Positions 1-6,550 of a stretch of 11,858 nucleotides of DNA are shown piece by piece (the first letter of the stretch is position 1; the number at the start of each line of letters is the position of its first letter). The notes below the pieces were generated by a model, which made no database searches, had not been told where the DNA came from, and saw only the letters and a program-made list of their open reading frames with translations. This DNA comes from Candidatus Glassiibacteriota bacterium (GTDB taxonomy: Bacteria > Gemmatimonadota > Glassbacteria > GWA2-58-10): positions 1 through 11,858 of the forward strand of contig JAUVUV010000026.1 in the NCBI GenBank assembly GCA_030604975.1, read 5' to 3'. The position numbers were made by a program, and so were the translations under genes.

Positions 1-995
1 CCTCGATAGATATCGCAGTCTCCGGCCAGGGCGCACACCCCATAGCTGCTGTCGGGGCGACCTCACTGGATTTCGGTGAGGTGGAGGAAGGGGACAGCGC
101 GCAAAAGTCTCTCACCGTGCGCAATACCGGGCCGGTCAGCCTGCTGGTTTCGAACTTCCAGTTCAGTTCGAGCCACTTCTATTCAGCATTGGATTCAATC
201 GAGGTTTCGACCGGGGATTCCGCAAGCCTCACGATCACTTTCGCCCCATTGGCAGGAGGTGCGATAAGCGGCAGCCTCGAATTTGATACGGACGACCCGG
301 CCAATCCCCGGTTCACGGTTGCATTGAGCGGCACCGGGCTGGGAGGCGCCCCGGCGAAAGACTGCGACTTTACCGGGGACGGCAAGTCAGATTTCACCGA
401 TGTCATTGCTTTCATGCTCATTGCGCTCAGCGCTCCGGACGACCCCAGGCTGGACTGGAATGGGGACGGCAAGTACACTATCGCCGATGTCCTGGGCCTG
501 CTGCTGGATATAAAGGGCGGAAAATGCAGTTCTACCGCTCTTTCTGCTGGGTCTGCCAGGACTGACAGTGAATTCAGAGCCGGCCTGAGTGCGGATGAGA
601 TTGCCTATGTGGAACAGATGATCAGCCGGATGAACCTCGATCAGGACCTCGAGCTGGAACTTCGGCTGGCGCTTTACGGCTCAGGCGGCGGCTCGCCAGG
701 ACTGCCCAAAGCCTATTCGCTTACACAGAACCGCCCGAACCCGTTCAACCCGGCAACTGCAATTTCCTATAGCGTGCCGGATCAAGTCGCAGCAGCTCAC
801 GTGGCAATCCGGGTGTACGATATCCGGGGCAGGCTTGTCAGGGTGCTGGTGAACGCGGTTAAGAGTGCGGGCCGCTACACTGTTTTCTGGGACGGCACTG
901 ATCAGTCCGGCCGCAAGGTTGCAAGCGGTGTCTATATCTGCCGCATGAAAGCGGACGGCTCGGTGTTTACGCGCAAGATGGTGCTGCTCAAATAG
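1..995 (+). CDS. Secreted multidomain protein, 3' part: ASH-type repeats, dockerin-like domain, type IX-type sorting tail (5' partial)
   Basis: The frame is open from the left edge (first full codon at base 3), so this is the last 330 residues of a longer protein; the GTG at 81 is an internal valine codon. Residues 1-15 look like the end of one beta-sandwich repeat (ending IAVSGQG). A full ASH/choice-of-anchor-D-like repeat follows, starting around SLDFGEV and ending VALSGTG. Residues 122-133 (DFTGDGKSDFTD) and about 151-163 (DWNGDGKYTIADV) are two calcium-binding loops spaced as in a type I dockerin. After a polar linker, residues 243-250 read NRPNPFNP. This begins an 80-90 residue FlgD-like/Por-type sorting domain, with the typical VYDIRGRLVR, GRYTVFWDGTD and ASGVYICRMK blocks and ending in MVLLK. 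By family knowledge such tails direct export and surface attachment by type IX secretion; cleavage and anchoring here are inferred. The catalytic or binding part, if any, lies outside the window. Confidence 0.9.
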   Translation, partial: SIDIAVSGQGAHPIAAVGATSLDFGEVEEGDSAQKSLTVRNTGPVSLLVSNFQFSSSHFYSALDSIEVSTGDSASLTITFAPLAGGAISGSLEFDTDDPANPRFTVALSGTGLGGAPAKDCDFTGDGKSDFTDVIAFMLIALSAPDDPRLDWNGDGKYTIADVLGLLLDIKGGKCSSTALSAGSARTDSEFRAGLSADEIAYVEQMISRMNLDQDLELELRLALYGSGGGSPGLPKAYSLTQNRPNPFNPATAISYSVPDQVAAAHVAIRVYDIRGRLVRVLVNAVKSAGRYTVFWDGTDQSGRKVASGVYICRMKADGSVFTRKMVLLK

Positions 996-1040
996 GCTGC
1001 CATCCGCAAGCTCACACAGCCAATACAGGATTTTAATCGA

Positions 1041-1084
1041 GAGGAATTCCTCGAAGCTTTGCTTCAGGATATCCCGCCCCGGGG
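1041..1084. repeat. Cluster of perfect short palindromes
   Basis: GAGGAATTCCTC (1041-1052) is its own reverse complement. It is followed at once by GAAGC-TTT-GCTTC (1053-1065), then GGATATCC (1067-1074) and CCCCGGGG (1077-1084). Four self-complementary units in 44 bases is far more than neighbouring coding DNA shows. The cluster may be one multi-hairpin repeat element. A role in transcription termination for the gene ending at 995 is possible, but there is no U-tract. Confidence 0.5.
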
Positions 1085-1097
1085 AATCAATATGCAG

Positions 1098-1130
1098 TCC
1101 CCCTTAAAAAAGGGGGAGACAGGGGGTTGT
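1098..1130. repeat. C-run/G-run hairpin, likely dispersed intergenic repeat
   Basis: TCCCCCTT (1098-1105) pairs perfectly with AAGGGGGA (1110-1117) across an AAAA loop. It is followed by GAC and a second G5 run with TTGT (1122-1130). The layout, a C5TT/AAG5 hairpin followed by another G5 tract, resembles small intergenic repeats I have seen in many environmental bacterial genomes. Only one copy is in this window, so dispersal is inferred. Confidence 0.5.
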
Positions 1131-1163
1131 CTCGAATCGATCAAAGTCATCATTGTGATAATC

Positions 1164-1327
1164 CGCGGCTTGCCGCGGGAGATAAAAATGTTTTTCTTTT
1201 AGAGGGCGCAGGCATGATCGGCGAGGATGTGGAGGCCACGGTGGACAGCCGCCATCCCACGGATTTGGGGTTCTGGCGCATGGCCCAGGCGTTCAGGCCG
1301 GTGCTGCGTGTGCTGCTGAGGCCGTGA
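1164..1327 (+). pseudogene. C-terminal remnant of an SGNH/GDSL-type hydrolase
   Basis: The reading frame ending in TGA at 1325-1327 encodes LAAGDKNVFLLEG followed by VDSRHPTDLGFWRMAQ and a PVLRVLL helix. This matches the C-terminal end of SGNH hydrolases: the DxxH block (here D-S-R-H) supplies the catalytic Asp and His, and PTDLGF.RMA is a familiar continuation. Nothing upstream in any frame supplies the N-terminal GDS serine block. The frame is open only back to about 1127, where it runs into the C/G-run repeat. I read it as a gene deleted or truncated from its 5' end, leaving about 50 recognisable residues. A short translated product from the TTG at 1127 (66 residues) cannot be excluded, but it would lack the nucleophile. 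The CCGCGG-CTTG-CCGCGG hairpin at 1163-1178 falls at the start of the remnant and is probably a by-product of its codons. Confidence 0.65.
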
Positions 1328-1382
1328 GAGGCCAATTTGCTTGGAAATAATTTGAAAACGCAATTTTCCCAAAATGTACTTA

Positions 1383-1393
1383 TGCTATATAAT
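1383..1393 (+). promoter_or_regulatory. Candidate extended -10 promoter for the YhcH-family gene
   Basis: In a locally AT-rich stretch (about 1339-1430), TGC followed by TATATAAT (1383-1393) gives an extended -10-like element about 55 bases before the start codon at 1449. No good -35 hexamer sits 16-18 bases upstream; TTGAAA at 1352-1357 is too far. The AT-rich block contrasts with the GC-rich genes on both sides, which supports a regulatory role but does not prove it. Confidence 0.4.
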
Positions 1394-1448
1394 TTAACGG
1401 ATTAATTATAAAGCTGGATGAAAAATACACTTATCAAGGAACACTCTC

Positions 1449-1922
1449 ATGATCACAGCACAGCTTTCCACCAGCTACCGCTACAGGCACTGTATGCCCG
1501 GCCTGGACAAGGCGTTCGATTACCTCGCCAAGGTGGCGGATGACCCGCCCGAAGACGGCCGCTACGAGATCGACGGCTCGCGCGTGTTCGCGATTGTAGC
1601 CAGCTACGAGACAGCACCGCGCGTAGAGAAAATCCTCGAGGGCCACTACAATTACCTCGATATCCAGTATATTGCGCGAGGCGGCCCTGAGGCTATATAT
1701 TATACACCTGCCGAGACCGCCCCGATCACCGAGGACTACGACCCGGCAGCGGACCTTGTCAAGTATGATCCGGACTGCGCAGACTCCATGGTGGTGCTCA
1801 AAGAGGGTGATTTTGCGATTTTCCTGCCTGAGGATGCGCACATGCCCGGAGCAGCGTTCAAAGAGCCGGCAAAGGTGAAAAAGATCGTGGTCAAGGTGCA
1901 GCTCGCACCTCGGAAAGCATGA
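1449..1922 (+). CDS. YhcH/YjgK/YiaL (NanQ/EbgC) family protein
   Basis: The 157-residue product has the length and landmarks of the DUF386 cupin-like family. E64-G-H66 and Y69-x-D71-x-Q73 match the conserved H..Y.DIQ block, and EGDFAIFLPEDAHMPG (119-134) followed by VKKIVVKV forms the conserved C-terminal strands that carry the metal-site histidine. Characterised relatives include E. coli NanQ, which speeds anomerisation of sialic acid, and EbgC, a beta-galactosidase subunit. The substrate here is unknown because no sugar-catabolism gene sits next to it. The ATG at 1449 is preceded by AAGGA (1436-1440) at a spacing of 8, which supports the start. The gene follows an AT-rich promoter-like region and is 83 bp from the next gene, so it may be transcribed alone or with the downstream pair. 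The cytoplasmic location is inferred from the lack of a signal peptide. Confidence 0.88.
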   Translation: MITAQLSTSYRYRHCMPGLDKAFDYLAKVADDPPEDGRYEIDGSRVFAIVASYETAPRVEKILEGHYNYLDIQYIARGGPEAIYYTPAETAPITEDYDPAADLVKYDPDCADSMVVLKEGDFAIFLPEDAHMPGAAFKEPAKVKKIVVKVQLAPRKA

Positions 1923-2005
1923 ACTGGCCTGGAAGGATTTTTGGTATTTTTTGGTTGCAAAAAGTACGATCAGGAAATCAGAAAAAATAAGAATGGAGAA
2001 ATACT

Positions 2006-2323
2006 ATGGAGAACATAAACCACGGCGCCATCGACCCGGAAGACTCTGGCAGGGAACTCGCCTTTGTCACCGTGATGGGCCGTGACCAGAAAGGCATTGT
2101 GGCCAAGGTCAGCACTGTTTTGTACAAGCATAAGATCAATATCGAGGATATCTCCCAGAAAGTGATGCGAGGTAATTTCGTGATGATCATGATGGTCGAT
2201 TTCAAGGACAGCCCCTCGGACCTGGAGGATGTCAAGACCGACCTGGCCAAAGTCGGCGAAGAGATGAGCCTTCAAATCCAGATCCAGCACGAAGCATTAT
2301 TCAAAGCCATGCACCGGATATAA
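2006..2323 (+). CDS. ACT domain-containing protein, UPF0237 family
   Basis: This 105-residue protein is a single ACT domain. After a 16-residue N-terminal lead, ELAFVTVMGRDQKGIVAKVSTVL and INIEDISQKVMRGNFVMIMMVDF match the beta-alpha-beta pattern, and the protein ends IQIQHEALFKAMHRI, the C-terminal signature of the UPF0237 group. ACT domains usually bind small ligands, often amino acids, and act as allosteric sensors. The ligand of this family is unknown to me. GGAG (1995-1998) lies 7 bases before the ATG at 2006 and supports that start over alternatives. The UPF0210 gene begins 3 bases after the stop codon, so the two are almost certainly co-translated. The ACT protein is then a plausible regulatory partner of the larger protein, which is inference from operon structure. 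Confidence 0.9.
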   Translation: MENINHGAIDPEDSGRELAFVTVMGRDQKGIVAKVSTVLYKHKINIEDISQKVMRGNFVMIMMVDFKDSPSDLEDVKTDLAKVGEEMSLQIQIQHEALFKAMHRI

Positions 2324-2326
2324 AAA

Positions 2327-3685
2327 ATGACATTAACCGTACAGGAAATTTTCGAAACCGTGCGGATGACCCTTCACCAGAATTTCAACATCCGCACCAC
2401 AACCCTGGGGATCAACCTCAAGGATTGCATACACAGCGACTTTTCGAAGTTTTGCGACCAGGTATACCAGCGCATCCGGCCGGCTGCGGACAGGCTTGTG
2501 CGCGAGGCGGGCAAGCTTGAGATTCTCTACGGTGTGCCGATAATTAATAAAAGGATCTCGGTAACCCCGGTGAGCCTGATCATGGAAACCCACGCCGAAC
2601 CGGCAAAATTTCTCGAGATGGCAAAGACATTGGAACGCGCTGCCGGGGATGCCGGGATAGATTTTATCGGGGGGTTCGGCGCGCTGGTGCAGAAAGGGAT
2701 GACCCGCAGCGATAGGGCGCTGATCGAATCGTTGCCTGAGGTGCTGAGCCGGACCAAACGGGTCTGCGGCTTTCTCAACCTGGGCAGCACGGTTGCAGGC
2801 TTGAACCTGGATGCAGTAATCGCCCTGGGGCCGATCCTGAAAGAGGTTGCGCAGAAAAGCGGCAACGGCATCGGCTGCGCCAAGTTCGGCGCCTTTGTCA
2901 ATGCGCCGGAGGACAACCCGTTCATGGCAGGGGCTTTCCATGGGGTAGGGGAGCCTGATTTCTCGGTCAATATCGGGGTGAGCGGTCCCGGTGTGGTCAG
3001 GGATGTGGTGGCAGCCAACACAGACTGCGACCTGACAGAGTTGAGCGAGATAATCAAGCGCACGGTTTTCAAGATCACCCGGGCCGGGGAGCTGATCGGC
3101 AGGGATCTTGCGCGCAGGCTCGAGGTCCCGTTCGGTATCGTGGATATCTCGCTTGCCTCAACCACGGTTGCCGGCGACTCAGTGGCTGCGGTGCTCGAGG
3201 CAATGGGAATCGAGATGGTCGGGGCGCACGGCTCCACTCTGGCCCTTGCTCTGCTGATGGATGCAGTCAAGAAGGGTGGGGCAATGGCAAGCGCCAACGT
3301 GGGCGGCCTGAGCGGCACTTTTATTCCGGTGAGCGAGGATGACCGGATGACCGCGGCGGCCCTGGAGGGCGCCCTGAGTATGGATAAGCTGGAGGCCCTG
3401 ACCTCGGTCTGCTCTGTCGGAATGGACATGTTCGCCGTGCCTGGGGACACTCCCCCTGAAAAGGTGAGCGCGATAATCGCCGATGAACTTTCTATCGGGG
3501 TGATCAACAACAAGACCACTGCAGTGCGGATTATTATCATCCCGGGAGCGAAATCGGGCGATGTTGTGGACTACGGGGGACTTCTTGGCAAGGTGCCGGT
3601 AATGGCGGTCAACAAGTACTCCTCTGCAGATTTTATCAAGCGCGGCGGCCGCATGCCGAGCCCGGTGACCAGCATGCGTAATTAA
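2327..3685 (+). CDS. UPF0210 / DUF711 family protein
   Basis: The 452-residue product has the expected full length for UPF0210/DUF711. It shows family blocks such as RTTTLGINLKDC near the N-terminus, GFLNLGSTVAGLNLDAV, GIGCAKFGAFVNAPEDNPFMAGAFHG, NIGVSGPGVV and the ending KYSSADFIKRGGRMPSPVTSMRN. Homologues have solved structures, and the family has been grouped with the glycyl-radical/PFL-like fold, but no reaction is established that I can cite. I see no obvious glycyl-radical motif, so radical chemistry should not be assumed. The ATG at 2327 follows the stop of the ACT gene after 3 bases and has no strong ribosome-binding site of its own, which fits translational coupling. No signal peptide or membrane segment is visible, so a cytoplasmic protein is likely. 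The ACT plus UPF0210 order is the standard arrangement for these families. Confidence 0.92.
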   Translation: MTLTVQEIFETVRMTLHQNFNIRTTTLGINLKDCIHSDFSKFCDQVYQRIRPAADRLVREAGKLEILYGVPIINKRISVTPVSLIMETHAEPAKFLEMAKTLERAAGDAGIDFIGGFGALVQKGMTRSDRALIESLPEVLSRTKRVCGFLNLGSTVAGLNLDAVIALGPILKEVAQKSGNGIGCAKFGAFVNAPEDNPFMAGAFHGVGEPDFSVNIGVSGPGVVRDVVAANTDCDLTELSEIIKRTVFKITRAGELIGRDLARRLEVPFGIVDISLASTTVAGDSVAAVLEAMGIEMVGAHGSTLALALLMDAVKKGGAMASANVGGLSGTFIPVSEDDRMTAAALEGALSMDKLEALTSVCSVGMDMFAVPGDTPPEKVSAIIADELSIGVINNKTTAVRIIIIPGAKSGDVVDYGGLLGKVPVMAVNKYSSADFIKRGGRMPSPVTSMRN

Positions 3686-3734
3686 GCCGTAAGGAAATCC
3701 GTCCGCAACACTGTAACATCTCGGCAGTCCGGCT

Positions 3735-3777
3735 GTTGGATTGTTGATTTTTAGCAGGCCTCTGAGAGTAATCCAAC
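3735..3777. repeat. Inverted repeat upstream of the DUF5916 gene
   Basis: GTTGGATT (3735-3742) is the exact reverse complement of AATCCAAC (3770-3777). With G-U pairs the stem extends to 11 bp around a 21-base loop. It lies between the UPF0210 stop and the DUF5916 start. There is no T-run after it, so it is not a standard terminator. It could be an operator or an mRNA leader hairpin. Function is unproven. Confidence 0.35.
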
Positions 3778-3828
3778 GCGGGATGATAATTTTAAATATA
3801 AATCGAACCTGAACCGGAATCAGCAAAG

Positions 3829-6372
3829 ATGATGTTAGTCCGTGCGGGCATATCTCTGCTCTTTTTTTGCCTTCTGTCTGTGCAGGCCCTGTTTTCAGAG
3901 CAGGAGTATCCGGGTGAGCCTGAGAATTTTATGGTCCCGGATAGCCTGGAGATAGAACAGGCACCGGTTTACAAGACCGCCTGGGCGACCCGAGTCAGTG
4001 ATTCCCCCCTGGTCGACGGCTATCCTGATGATTCCTGCTGGACCCGGGCCCTGCCGATCAGTGATTTCACCCAGAGCAGGCCGGATGAAGGAGAGGACCC
4101 GACAGAGGATACAGAGGTCAGGATCGTTTACGATGACGAGTCGATATATTTCCTCTTCATCTGCTACGACAGGGAACCGGATAAGATAGAGGCCAGGCTC
4201 ACTCCCAGGGACCGGATTTTCAGTTCGGATAACGTGCGGATCTATATTGACTCCTACTACGACAGGCGCACGGCTTTCCAGTTCGCGGTCAATGCAGTGA
4301 ATGTGCAGGAGGATGTGCTCTGGAGCGATGATACCCGGCGCGATGAGAGCTGGAATGCAGTATGGTATTCGCAAGTGAGACAGCTGGATTACGGTTGGGT
4401 GGCCGAGATAGAAATACCTTTCTCGTGTTTGCGTTTCGGCGGAGGACTGCAATTCAGAACCTGGGGACTCAATCTCACGCGATATATCCAGCGGAGGAAG
4501 GAATACGTGCAGTGGCGCATGATCCCGGAAAGCGAGCACGGGTTTTTCGTCTCGCGTTTCGGCATGCTCGGCGGGCTTGGGGGGATAAAGACCCCGTACC
4601 GGCTGGAGTTTCTTCCCTACAGTACGGTCCAAATGCAGGATAACCAGGTGTTGCAGAATGATTGGACCCGCAACCTCGGGCTCGATCTGAAATATGGCCC
4701 CACTCCGGGGGTAACCCTGGATCTGGCCCTTAACCCGGAATTCGGTACTGTTGAAACAGATGAGGAAAAGCTTAACCTTTCGCCTTTTCCCACTTACTAT
4801 CCGGAAAAAAGACCCTTCTTCCTTGAATTCCAGGATGTTTTCAGGACTGATATCCGCCTGGTGCATACCCGCCGGATAGGCAAACCGTTGCGCAATGTGG
4901 TTAATCCCACCACAACTATCATGACCGGAGGCAGGCTGGTCGGAAAGACCGAATACGGCCTGAGATACGGGTTGATCGGGGCTGTGGCGGATGAGGAAAA
5001 CTATTACTATCTGGATGAGGACGGCGATAACGAGTTTGATTCCGGGGATGAAGAGCCGTTCCGCAACCGGGAAGATATCCCACTCGAGCTCAGGGACAAA
5101 GCAACAGAGAGATTTCTCGAACCGCGCACCAATTACTTTGTCGGGCGCCTGCTCAAGGAATTTGAAGACGGCTCCAGTCTCGGCCTGATCGGCACCGGTG
5201 TAAACAGGGATACCCGCCACCCGGATTTCGACCATAATCGCTCCGCCTACACAGGCGGCTTCGACTGGGATTTCCGGGTCAATCATACCTGGATGTTCGC
5301 TGGCCAGCTGGCCGGTTCCACAGTTGAGGATGATGAGGGAGCTAAGCAGGAAGGCTACGGGCTGGAGGTGAAACTGCGTAAGTTCACCGGCGAACATTTC
5401 ACCTATGGCCTCCAGTACAACAGCTATTCGGACGATTTTGATATCAATGACCTGGGATGGGTTTACGGTAACGACTACGGTACCCACAGGCTGAACAGCT
5501 CTCTCCAGTACAGGAGCCGGCCCCTCAAGAACGGAATCCGCTCCTACAATATCAATTGGCTGCTGGAGCGCAAATGGACCGGCAGCGGCCTCGATGAACT
5601 GATGGGGAAAACTTTCGGCAACCGCTACAACCTGAATTTCGGCCCGTACACCGGCGACAAGCTGGGTTCGGCACACGGGATGATGAACGGCTGGCTTCAG
5701 TTCATGAACTACTGGCGTGTGCATTTCGGCTTGTGGCGCAGCATCGACAACTCGCTGGATCCTTACCGGGCAGCGGAAGATCACGATTTCATTTTCAAGT
5801 ATCCCAAGGGTTTCTCTTACTGGTGCGGTTTTTCCAATGATTACAGCTCAATGCTCAATGTCAGTGTCAACCAGAGTATCGGCAGTTACCGGGACGGAGA
5901 GCGCTGGAGCGGAAGTATCCGCTTGCGCCTTCGGCCCAGCACAAATCTGGAATTTCAGTTCGAACCCAGGATGGACAGGCACTCGAAATTCTCCGATTTC
6001 AGCGAGATTGTCGAGCTCGGGGGGGATGCGCCGGACAAAGTGCTCACCATGCGCGATACCCGGTTCGAAAGCTATGTTTTCCGCACCAGCTACACCATGA
6101 GCAACAAGCTCGATTTCCGTCTTTTCGCCCAGTACACCGATTTCCATTCAAACCGCTACCAGCCGCTGGTGGGCCAACAGTGGGAGATCGACTCGCCCCT
6201 GGATGCCAGGTCTACTCTGGGCCTTCATTTTGTCACCCGCTTCGAGTACCGCCCGGGGAGCTATTTCTACCTGGTTTATCGCGAAAACCGCTATGACGAG
6301 GCTGACGGCGGATTCAGCCGGCCTGACCGCCAGATTATCGGCAAGTTCACCTACTGGCTGAAAAAGGGGTGA
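3829..6372 (+). CDS. Exported CBM9-like/DUF5916 outer-membrane beta-barrel protein
   Basis: The 847-residue protein starts with a signal peptide (hydrophobic ISLLFFCLLSVQALFS after MMLVRAG). A family-9 carbohydrate-binding-like beta-sandwich spans roughly residues 60-210, with PLVDGYPDDSCW, EVRIVYDDESIYFLF, DNVRIYIDSYYDRRTAFQFAVN and WVAEIEIPFSCLRF. The rest matches DUF5916, with LALNPEFGTVETDEEKLNLS and YPEKRPFFLE as signature stretches, followed by many alternating aromatic strands typical of a beta-barrel. It ends GKFTYWLKKG. This architecture suggests an outer-membrane protein with a periplasmic sugar-binding-like module; the substrate is unknown. An acidic insert at about 396-409 (DEDGDNEFDSGDEE) resembles a calcium loop. 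ATGs at 3829 and 3832 are both possible starts; no strong ribosome-binding site distinguishes them. Spacing of 143 bp upstream and 178 bp downstream suggests a separate transcript. Confidence 0.88.
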   Translation: MMLVRAGISLLFFCLLSVQALFSEQEYPGEPENFMVPDSLEIEQAPVYKTAWATRVSDSPLVDGYPDDSCWTRALPISDFTQSRPDEGEDPTEDTEVRIVYDDESIYFLFICYDREPDKIEARLTPRDRIFSSDNVRIYIDSYYDRRTAFQFAVNAVNVQEDVLWSDDTRRDESWNAVWYSQVRQLDYGWVAEIEIPFSCLRFGGGLQFRTWGLNLTRYIQRRKEYVQWRMIPESEHGFFVSRFGMLGGLGGIKTPYRLEFLPYSTVQMQDNQVLQNDWTRNLGLDLKYGPTPGVTLDLALNPEFGTVETDEEKLNLSPFPTYYPEKRPFFLEFQDVFRTDIRLVHTRRIGKPLRNVVNPTTTIMTGGRLVGKTEYGLRYGLIGAVADEENYYYLDEDGDNEFDSGDEEPFRNREDIPLELRDKATERFLEPRTNYFVGRLLKEFEDGSSLGLIGTGVNRDTRHPDFDHNRSAYTGGFDWDFRVNHTWMFAGQLAGSTVEDDEGAKQEGYGLEVKLRKFTGEHFTYGLQYNSYSDDFDINDLGWVYGNDYGTHRLNSSLQYRSRPLKNGIRSYNINWLLERKWTGSGLDELMGKTFGNRYNLNFGPYTGDKLGSAHGMMNGWLQFMNYWRVHFGLWRSIDNSLDPYRAAEDHDFIFKYPKGFSYWCGFSNDYSSMLNVSVNQSIGSYRDGERWSGSIRLRLRPSTNLEFQFEPRMDRHSKFSDFSEIVELGGDAPDKVLTMRDTRFESYVFRTSYTMSNKLDFRLFAQYTDFHSNRYQPLVGQQWEIDSPLDARSTLGLHFVTRFEYRPGSYFYLVYRENRYDEADGGFSRPDRQIIGKFTYWLKKG

Positions 6373-6488
6373 GAAAGCAAGCCTTCCGCCTTTATTGAAC
6401 CATCCTGCCCCCCAACAAAATCATAGCCTGATCTCTGCTTTTTGCTTATCTTTAACCTCTCAAGAGCCTGGAATATCATGTTTTGTAC

Positions 6489-6508
6489 GGGCACGGCGCG
6501 CCGTGCCC
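6489..6508. repeat. Perfect 20-bp palindrome upstream of queA
   Basis: GGGCACGGCGCGCCGTGCCC is fully self-complementary. As RNA or single-stranded DNA it folds into an 8-bp stem with a CGCG tip. It has the same GGGC...GCCC plan and the same length as the palindrome before tgt (7692-7711). It may be a dispersed short repeat. There is no T-run after it, so it is not an evident intrinsic terminator for the DUF5916 gene. Confidence 0.75.
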
Positions 6509-6550
6509 CTGTGGTTCAGATAACCTTATTTGACTCGCGTGGATTGGTGA

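Larger units (their letters stand above)
996..1163. other. Non-coding spacer rich in short palindromes
   Basis: No gene is supported here. The stretch holds several close inverted repeats: a perfect 12-bp palindrome (1041-1052), a GAAGC/GCTTC hairpin with a 3-base loop (1053-1065), GGATATCC (1067-1074), CCCCGGGG (1077-1084) and a C5/G5 hairpin (1098-1117). No canonical stem plus T-run terminator for the upstream gene was seen. The density suggests a composite intergenic repeat. That is inference from one copy. Confidence 0.55.

Noticed and set aside
1163..1200. CCGCGG-CTTG-CCGCGG hairpin followed by a T-rich run, as an intrinsic terminator
   Set aside because: The T-run is 12 bases away from the stem, and the stem coincides with recognisable codons of the SGNH remnant.
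2527..3540. Minus-strand open frame opposite UPF0210
   Set aside because: Low-complexity Ser/Ala/Pro-rich translation with no family match; shadow of the real gene.
3762..3828. TPP-riboswitch-like words (CTGAGA and GAACCTGA followed by CCGG) before the DUF5916 gene
   Set aside because: The upstream GGGGTGC-type half of the core and the final GTAGGGA segment are missing, spacing is wrong, and the downstream gene has no evident link to thiamine.
4959..4980. CTGAGATACGGGTTGATC, another TPP-riboswitch-like stretch
   Set aside because: It lies inside the DUF5916 coding sequence and lacks the rest of the aptamer; it is chance codon content.
3895..5784. Long minus-strand open frame (629 codons) opposite the DUF5916 gene
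   Set aside because: It is the antisense of a well-supported plus-strand gene, has no recognisable domain, and is explained by GC-rich codon bias.
6481..6550. preQ1 riboswitch before queA
   Set aside because: No preQ1-type pseudoknot elements were seen; the only structure is the 20-bp palindrome.
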